This document shows positions 56,349 to 64,000 of a stretch of DNA of 64,000 bases, piece after piece (position 1 is the first letter of the stretch; every line of letters begins with the position of its first letter). The stretch covers positions 14,679,107 to 14,743,106 of the forward strand of contig NC_054083.1 of NCBI RefSeq assembly GCF_017562075.2, given 5' to 3'. The notes under the pieces were generated by a model. That model was not told where the DNA came from. It was given only the letters and a program-made list of their open reading frames with translations, and searched no databases. Source of the stretch: Anopheles merus (lineage: Eukaryota; Arthropoda; Insecta; Diptera; Culicidae). The translations under genes were made by a program, and so were the position numbers.

Positions 56349-57911
56349 AGTGAGCAGCAACCACTAATGTACATATTACAATATTGGGTAGATGGAATGG
56401 AATTTCGGCGTTGAAACGAATTTGCGAGAGAAATTGAACTGATATAGATATAGATTGCTCGATCTAAGATAAAAAATAGCCTATATTATTAAGTTACCTG
56501 AGATGGTTTGAACGAATAATTTCAATCGTTCAAACAGAATAATTGCATTCCAATTGATTTATTATTTATTTAACGATTTCTAGGTTATCAGTACAATTCC
56601 ATCTAACCAGTCCAATATGCCGAATAGATTGTAATTTTGTAAAGGCGGGCGAAGTAATTTGGAAAAGGATTCAACGTAAATAATATTGCTGAAAGTTGTG
56701 AGTTTGATTGAATTGGGATACAAAGTTTAACAAGGACAATTATTCCCAGCAAAATTTGACAACTCGTCAATTAATGAATGATGTATGTGTGTCAATTCAA
56801 ACCTGAATTTTTCTTTCAAAGAGAAATAAATTGTTTAAAAGCTACTTTCCTACTCTAAGGGCTCGAAATGAATTAAGTTGTCCAATAAATTGATTATAAA
56901 CTATTAAACTGGATTTGAATGAGAATGTAACATCGTGTAATCGTGTAATCGTGTAACTTACAAAAATAAAAACAAGCATTCGTAACTCATATTTATTGAG
57001 TGGAAACATAATTTAAATAAAATAATAAAAAACGAATAAAATTTTTTAACGAGAATGTTGATATTTTTACATTGCTGTTTAATGCAATTTAAATAGCATG
57101 TAGTTCAAGGGTAATTTTTTCATATATTTAACGATCATTACCAAACCATGCGTGATGTTATTGTGCACAGTATTGATATTTTATGAAGTGTTTATATTAT
57201 TTGACTTACTGTTCCTGGGGCATCTCTTACGAAAAATTGTCTAATTTTCAATTAATTTTGCTTGCAATTATTATTTTAATCAATTAATACGGTTATTTAA
57301 GGTGCAATTGTAATCTGTTAAGGAACTTTTGCAATTTTTAATTTAAAAAAAAAACATGAATATATCTGTATGAAAAAATAGAACGATTTTTATATAGTGG
57401 GGGCAACATGCACCTACACTGGGGTAAAATACACACTAGCAACGGGACAAAATGTAAACATCAAAACAAAGGTGAAACATATTTTGAATGAATCAATACC
57501 TACTGTAACAAAACTCATTTTAGTTTTTTTAAACTGGTGCATTTCCAATCTTCTAGGTACATTATGGCCCAGTTCGTAGTAGAGATTTTTTAAAAATTTA
57601 AATGCGACTAAATCTGCGTAATTATCGAAACATTTACGGGCATTTTGAAGTTCTGTTTATGATAAAAAAAAGTGTTTCATGCATAAAATTCAACAATTTT
57701 GTTGATATTTCGTGTTTTTGTAAATAAAGATCTGTATGATTCTCAGAATGACTTTATTTTAGTTCGCTCTTGACTACTGAATGCGAAAAGGTTTACGTGG
57801 CCAAACGCTAGAGGTGCAGCATATTACCCCTGCAGCCCCTCTACCTATCGAAAAGTATCTGAACAGCCAACATCAAGATAATATAAAAAATCGCTGTGCA
57901 ACAGAGACACC
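56349..57911. other. AT-rich intergenic sequence
   Basis: No gene recognised. Three tandem copies of ATCGTGTA lie near 56934-56957. A GTGGGGGCAACATG motif near 57398 followed by CTGGGGTAAAATAC recalls the GGGGCAAAATGG motifs at 62-63.5 kb and may be another fragment of that repeat family. Confidence 0.4.
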
Positions 57912-57984
57912 TGCCCCGAGTGAGGATCGAACTCACGACCTTAAGATTATGAGACTTACGCGCTACCTACTGCGCTATCGAGGC
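57912..57984 (-). tRNA. tRNA-Met (elongator, anticodon CAT)
   Basis: The 73-nt gene reads on the minus strand. The acceptor arm pairs GCCTCGA with TCGGGGC (one T-G pair), leaving A as discriminator. The anticodon loop is CTCATAA with CAT at 57951-57949; a T-T opposition closes the loop, as in other animal elongator tRNA-Met genes. The B box is GAGTTCGATCC. No intron is present and CCA is not encoded. A run of A on the + strand at about 57884-57889 gives the T-run terminator for RNA polymerase III just downstream. It looks intact and functional. The open frame crossing it on the + strand is an artefact. Confidence 0.95.
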
Positions 57985-58325
57985 GATATTTGATTTCGTT
58001 GCTACATTGCAACGAGTCGCAAGGTAATACGTCACACATCAATTCAACTGCACTAATTAGATTTAAAGCGCACGAGGCAGTCTATTTACAAGTTCGTTCT
58101 TATAAATAGAATGCGTTACACGATGATGATCCAGATATTCTCTTCTTCATCTATTGCATGTGCATATAGCTAAAGTCGCTCACAAAAAAGAATGAATGAA
58201 TGTAATCGTGAGACTCAAAATCTTTATACGCCAAACAAACTATTGATTGACCTGATTTAGTAAAAGCTGCTAAAACAATTTAAATTAGACCATGCATATA
58301 AGCCACATGTATTAGAAAAACAACA

Positions 58326-58397
58326 TCCCGTATTGTCTAGTGGTTAGGATATCCGGCTCTCACCCGGAAGGCCCGGGTTCGATTCCCGGTACGGGAA
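58326..58397 (+). tRNA. tRNA-Glu (anticodon CTC)
   Basis: The 72-nt gene has a perfect 7-bp acceptor stem (TCCCGTA with TACGGGA) and discriminator A at 58397. The A-box region is TTGTCTAGTGG at 58333-58343 and the B box is GGTTCGATTCC at 58376-58386. The anticodon stem TCCGG/CCGGA closes the loop CTCTCAC, with CTC at 58359-58361. No intron is present and CCA is not encoded. A T-run at 58404-58411 is the polymerase III terminator. It lies 341 bp from the tRNA-Met gene, on the opposite strand, so the pair is divergently transcribed. Confidence 0.97.
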
Positions 58398-58411
58398 TAT
58401 GTGTTTTTTTT

Positions 58412-60055
58412 AATGAATAGAGGAATCAATATAGCTGTAGCAGTGTGCAACAAGTGCAAGATAAGAATAAGGTAAGAGTATACATAGAGCAGCAAACTCG
58501 TGCAACACTACAGGCATCGACGTTACAAAAAACCTATCTCTTATGTGATTTGTTCAGTTATTCTACACCTAAAAAGGATGCTGAGACATAATTCAGTTAT
58601 AGTGCCACAAGGTACTACGGTAGTGAGTTTTTTTTATTTCAGTTAAATGTTGAAGTTCGAACAGTGTGTTTTAAAACATAAAACCGTAGTTGATTGAAAG
58701 TATTTACGTTTTGACTTGAAATGGGACGATAACCTAGTATACTATTCTATACTAGTATTGATATTTATACTATAGGATATTAAGTTTTAATTCACAAAAA
58801 AAAAAACGATTTGCTGATAACCATTCAGCAACGGAGCGAAACAACAAATATCCTACGTGTGGAATATGAGAATGATTTCTGAAAACCCATGACCGTTTAC
58901 TTATGACACGCGGGGTCAATGTTTTTTCGCGCAACAATCACGCCCATTCATTGTTGTGGTTGAACCCTTTGCCTTTGTTCGGTAGCTTGTCGCCAGCTCG
59001 ATGATTTGCCGCATAATTGTGCGCTTGCTAGGCAGCTATAGCTTCTACACCACAACAACCTTCCCTTCCGCAACGGACCAACGGTAATTATGAGCATTGT
59101 TTCGGGTGGTGGCCTTTCCACCTCAACTAATGCGTGTAGTTGCTTGCTTGCTTGCTCGTTGTACCCGTGTGATGTCTGCGCACTCGGCACCAGCCAGGGG
59201 AAATTTGGCGCTCAAAAACAAAAAAAGTTACAAAAAGCATCCTAAACATGAAACTGAAAGGTTCGAAGGCCTCAATTGTTGGCCGGAACAAGGTGCTAGC
59301 AGTAACGTTTTGGACAGTCTGTCAACAAGTTCAAGTTCAATGTCTCTTCGTCGGTGCACTACCGAGCAGCACTGCTGAAACAAAGCCGATCTGTGTTGAT
59401 TTGAATAATAAAGCAAAAGTTGCTACGGACCAGAATTGAACAATGTTTTGATGAATAATGTTACAAGTTTAGCGTTGTAGATGAACTCATTATGCATTTG
59501 ACTGGCAGGATAAACACGGTTACCATATACACTTTGCTAGACGATCGCTTCTTTGTTGGTTTGTTACCGGTCAATAACCGAATTATGTTGAGCTGGGATG
59601 AATTCCGAATGGGAAGGAAAAATAGTTTGGCAAAATTAATGAATAACTACCAATTCCATTTTCTTTGTTCCCTAATGTTTGTCGTGCAAAAAAGGTGTTA
59701 CCGCACAACAACTTTCCCAAGAAATCGAGCCACACCCTTAGATAGCCCGTAGCCTGATGCGCCTTGGAATACAATTGCATATGTTTACACTACGGAGCTT
59801 AGACACACATGTTGTGTAATTTGAAAGGATATAGTATTGTTGTTTCAGAATTGCGTGATAAAACATGTAGTCGTTCAATACTATGTCCTAAGCAGTGATG
59901 TCTAAAGCGATGCCACGGAACCTTCGTTTTAAGCAACTAGTAATTGACTCTTTTATTCGTAATATGAAATTTCAAAAATCCTTCAGCATTGTAGAGGTCT
60001 AAATTCATAATGTAAAACATTATTAGTGACTGTTCTTCTTGTCAGGTTGACTGGT
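58412..60055. other. AT-rich intergenic sequence
   Basis: Nothing supported was found. Short open frames at 59097-59378 and 59492-59752 have no recognisable domain. Confidence 0.4.
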
Positions 60056-60489
60056 GCAGTAACAACGATATTTGGAATATCGCAATCCTATAATTTAGAC
60101 TTTAGACGTCTACCTACATATCTTACGCAAAGAGTTGTGAGAGGAATAGACATTCACAATTACCCCACACGGGGAGCTAATGCTCCAAGAGTGCCAAACT
60201 ATATGACTGCAGGAGTCAGAAATTCTTTGTTTCACAGAGGTATCCAGTATTACAATAGAATGCCACAGGAAATCATCAATGCTGGTTCGTTATCTGAGTT
60301 AAGAAAATTTTGCTCTGATTTTGTTAGAACTAATGTAGTCTAAATGTATTGTCAATTGTCAACTCTAGGTGATGATGATTTTTTTTTTCATTCTTTTCTT
60401 TTGTCCTTTAAAATGCGAAGATTTTTTTAAAAACTAATTTACATTCTAAATGCACCAAAGTTTTAAAACTATAAATAAACAAAAAAAAT
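60056..60489 (+). mobile_element. 3' end of a non-LTR retrotransposon (reverse transcriptase tail)
   Basis: An open frame ending in TAA at 60341-60343 encodes about 95 residues with the typical C-terminal tail that follows the reverse transcriptase domain in many insect non-LTR elements: a TRGANAPRVPNY-type basic segment, then NSLFHRGIQYYNRMPQEI and a final SLSELRKFCSDF. No catalytic domain is present, so this is a 5'-truncated, inactive copy, as left by incomplete reverse transcription. After the stop come a T-rich stretch and an A-rich end (ATAAATAAACAAAAAAAA, about 60471-60489), which may be the element's 3' end. The clade was not determined, and no target duplication could be defined. Confidence 0.65.
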
Positions 60490-62902
60490 TAATAGAATGA
60501 GACTACATTGAATTGAGACACGCGCGCGTACAGTAGACTCCGGGTTCGGAGCTTGGTAGATTGGTGTGGATCGGGCTAATAACTCGTCATACCTCTATGC
60601 TTTGCTCAGCTCCCAAACATCTACTCGTTTGAATATTTGTAGCTTTACCAAATTATCGCAAGATACATCGAACATCACAATCCTTTGTAGGGGTCAGAGG
60701 TGGGTCATCATCATCATCATCATATAATTCATTTCTTAACACGTACCTCTCTGTGAAACATGAGGTCAAAGATATGTCAGACATTCTTCACAAGATGTTT
60801 GTTTCAAGCATTTTTGCGGAAAAATTGGTTCAGTGTTTCGAAAAAACATTTCTACAAGGATGGCAGTTTCACAAACAATGACATTCGCTTTCGTGTTTGA
60901 AGGATAGCATTTAAACACGAAAATAGCCATGTTAGGTATGTATCATAGAACTCACTGCGATTGTTTACTATGAATTAATAATAATCTCAAGCGCATCCGA
61001 CCATTATTTAATCATAGCAGATAGTTTAAGTGCAGTGACAGCTCTCCTAATGCTATGTTCCATCACTCTACTTTCGTCCTGTTTAAAAAAATCGCTGTAC
61101 GTCTTGTTGAATCAGAGGATTAAGAGGGACAACTGAAGGATTTTTTCTAATTCCTGGATGAATACTCAAACGATGCAAAACGATCTTAGGTCTAATCGAT
61201 TAAAGCAGACATGAGCAACCAGATGTTCGAGGACCATATGCGGCGCATGAGCTTCGTCATTACGGTCCGCAAAACAATTTTAAAATGTTCTATATCGACA
61301 GAAATTCAAATATTTCCCTTCATATTTGACGCAGCAACCGTAGTCAATAAAGGACTGCCTTAACCACTAATGCGCTTGACAATCAATGAATTATTCTTTA
61401 ACGACGAGCATGTTGAGAGGATCATGAGAAAGGAAGAGTGTGCCACGCGACAAGCTCAGAATCCTTTAGGGATAAACCGGAGACATAAGAAATGCGTGAT
61501 TAATAATGATGCAACTTGTGATGCGTCGTCTTCGCGAGAGATTTTGGTGAGAAAATCAACAAAATATATCATAAAGGAAAGGCTTTAATAGAAAACTTTT
61601 TTATATTTTAGTTTTTATTGATGGTTGCAATCTTGGTAGTAAATTTCTTGGTCGCAAAATTCTTGTTCGGAAAATGCTTGAACTCAAAAATATTGCTTGC
61701 GAATTGTGTCCTTGTGCAAAAGGCTACCCTGATAACAATCATGTTCCTTTGTTGTGTGGAATATAGGCATGTTTTGTTTTAATTAAAACGAGATGCAGGA
61801 AATCCTTCAAACATATCTGAGACATTCTGTCTATTCTAAGGTCCTTTTATAGTTATGCTCAATTGACTTCAATGATGCTCGATGTTTTAAAACAATGTAT
61901 ATTGCTCTGGTTTGATCTCTATTAAAATAAGCTAGCATAATATGAAGTCCTACCAGTATAAGAGGCTTGAAAGAGTACAGAAACTCTTCACTAGAGGCGC
62001 TATTTGGCGCATAGTGCCCTTTTCTCCTTTGCCCCCGTTGTCCGTTGTCAACTTCTGGGAATTTATTCTTTAAAAAAAAGAGACGGCATGCTACGTTTCT
62101 TTTAGATCCTTTCATCCTTGTCAACTATTACCAGAAAAAATACATCAATATGCTTTGAAATCTTATGTTTTGGTTTTGTTTTGTGTTTGGTTGGTTACGG
62201 GCTATAAAACCTTCCAATGAATGCATTTTGAGCTTTGGAATTTATCCTTGCTGTAAAATAATAATTAATAAAGAGAGGCCCATGTTGCCTCGCATGCTCA
62301 TTTTGCCCGGTTTACCCCTATAAGAATTTCAAAACAACCCGATAGGCGAACATGTTGCAAAATGGTTAGGTGGGCTAAATGGTCACCTGCATTATTGACA
62401 CATTAATACGTTCATAATAACTTCTCATATTTGGAAAATATTTAATATAATTTGTAGAGCACACCACGTTCCATAACCTAGGATTTACAAACAAATAAAT
62501 TAATTAATAGATAAAATAATTGGTCAAAACGATGTTATTTTGAGCATCTCAAAAATAAGCTTTCGTAAGAATTTAGCACATAATTATAAAAGAAAAAGTA
62601 TCCATACACATGACATTTATCTATGATTTACGTGAAAAAAGTAAGCATTTTAACCCTTTCACGACAAAGGGATTATTATTGAAATGATATTTTTATTGAC
62701 ATTACGTCAAAATAAAACGTATGTCGATTATGGAAGATCTATCTGTGAACGAGTACAAAATAAAACTACTTATTCGTAGTATTATTATATCACTTTATAT
62801 TAACAAGAGTATTGTATTGACATTTTTAGTCTTGAAAATCTAATGGTCGTAAAAGGATTAATGTAATTTTAAATTTTATAAAGTTTTTAAAATGCTTCGC
62901 TT
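60490..62902. other. AT-rich intergenic sequence with transposon-like scraps
   Basis: No gene recognised. CAGACATGAGCAACCAG at 61206 followed by ATATGCGGCGCATGAG resembles one terminus of a hAT-family element, without a partner. An ATG-started 72-codon frame at 61370-61588 has no known domain. CATTTTGCCC at 62299-62308 belongs to the motif family described for 62903-63513. Confidence 0.35.
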
Positions 62903-63513
62903 GGAGCAAAATGATCGTTTCGGCTTGGGGCAAAATGGTCGATATGTGTTGTCAGGAGTAACATGATGAGGTTGTGGTGTAAGCTAAAGTCCCTACAATA
63001 TATTAGCTTTACATGAATAAAACTGTGCTCTTTAAGTATATATGAGTGTACATACATACACACTGACAAGAAAATTTACTGACGGGTGAATTATTGAAAT
63101 ATTCCAGTATTTTATTATATTATTTAACAAAACACTTAAATACTAACCATACATCTCTATTCTCACAATTCTACCAAGATGCAAGAGCTAAAGTTATAGC
63201 TAAAACTAAACTAAAGCCTAAAGTTAAATGTTGGGGTTGATTTTGCCTCTTTGTTTTGACAATTGATGTATGACGATTTTGCTTCATAGTGAGACCATTT
63301 TACCCGTACAATACATTTTCACAAATTTTAATGTTAATTTTCAAATCTCGTTTCATTCATTTATATTTGTTATTAATGCGTCTACTTCTGATTGTTTTTA
63401 TGAATACGATGATGAAGTATCTATTGCCGTCAAAATATCAGTGTAAAGTGGTTTACTCAATGGGATCCAGAACAACATCCTTAACAGTGCCATTTTGCCC
63501 CACTTTCCCCTAC
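62903..63513. mobile_element. Possible MITE with GGGGCAAAATGG-type inverted ends
   Basis: Two tandem 24-bp units on the left carry GGAGCAAAATGATC (62903-62916) and GGGGCAAAATGGTC (62927-62940). On the right, GCCATTTTGCCCC (63489-63501) is the inverted complement of the second, matching 12 of 13 bases. The interior is AT-rich and non-coding. The layout fits a short non-autonomous DNA transposon of about 600 bp, but no target duplication was identified and similar motifs occur near 62299 and 57398. Confidence 0.35.
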
Positions 63514-64000
63514 AATTAGAGTCATTTCGATGACTAAAAGATGTTTTAGCATGGATTTGAATTGAATTTTAAAACTCAACGCTATTGGAAATATCAACGT
63601 TAGAGTATTACATTACAGCAGTAAGTTAGTAAAAAATTACATAAAAATATGTAAAGATGCATGTGCTTTGTCAGTTATTTTAAGTGAAGGAGGCGCACGG
63701 TGATCTTACGTGAAAAAATAATCGAAAACATAATGCTCATCCACTGAACAAGATTTCTGGACAGTGTGCGCGGGTCATTATAAAATTGATACAAGTTTTT
63801 AAAAGCCATACATATATATTTAAAAATTCTTTAAAAAGCTAACAAAAACAATTTATGAGACTGTTTTTGAAATATTGTTATGGTAAATAACATAACAAAT
63901 TTTGAAATTATATTTTATCAAAGCTAAAAACTAAAAAAAATACTTATTTATGTATTGTTTGAAATGCAGGAAAAAACATGGTTTGTTCTGAACTTACGTA
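63514..64000. other. AT-rich intergenic sequence
   Basis: Nothing recognised up to the window edge. Confidence 0.4.

Noticed and set aside
57781..57993. 70-codon frame over the tRNA-Met gene
   Set aside because: It is the reverse complement of a tRNA gene plus flank.

Overview
The window looks like nuclear DNA of a mosquito, most probably Anopheles. The supports are a 210-bp tRNA-derived SINE at 56127-56336 that resembles the SINE200 family of Anopheles gambiae (recognised from memory, no search run), dipteran-style leader and intron sequence, long TG/CA and TC/GA microsatellites, and eukaryotic nuclear tRNA genes. There is no operon-like organisation and only one convincing protein-coding gene.

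That gene lies on the + strand and encodes a TENT5/FAM46 non-canonical poly(A) polymerase. Its main coding exon is 41669-43546. A small first coding exon (1454-1489, 12 codons) sits at the end of a 915-nt leader without any ATG. It ends in a strong splice donor and is exactly in frame with the main exon across a 40,179-nt intron (1490-41668). The intron holds a candidate recursive-splicing (ratchet) site at 15392/15393. It also holds two very long complementary dinucleotide tracts, (TG)n near 10.1-10.4 kb and (CA)n near 35.4 kb, plus a (TC)n tract at 39.8 kb. A candidate alternative first exon at about 40.1-40.5 kb would give a protein starting at the internal ATG 41711.

Directly after the TGA stop at 43544-43546 the same frame stays open for another 175 codons, to 44071. 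The extension is Ser/Pro-rich and its serine runs use mixed codons, so it is a good candidate for stop-codon readthrough. An A-rich, strand-asymmetric stretch with several AATAAA signals follows to about 52.3 kb and is probably a very long 3' UTR.

From about 52.3 kb to the end the DNA is mostly AT-rich intergenic sequence. It carries transposon remnants: possible pogo-like ends, a SINE tail, the SINE200-like copy with a perfect 12-bp target duplication, the 3' end of a non-LTR retrotransposon, a possible hAT end and a possible MITE. It also has two tRNA genes, tRNA-Met(CAT) on the - strand and tRNA-Glu(CTC) on the + strand.

No new enzyme system was found. The most interesting content is the architecture of the TENT5 gene: leader, split start, recursive splice site, readthrough tail and complementary repeats.
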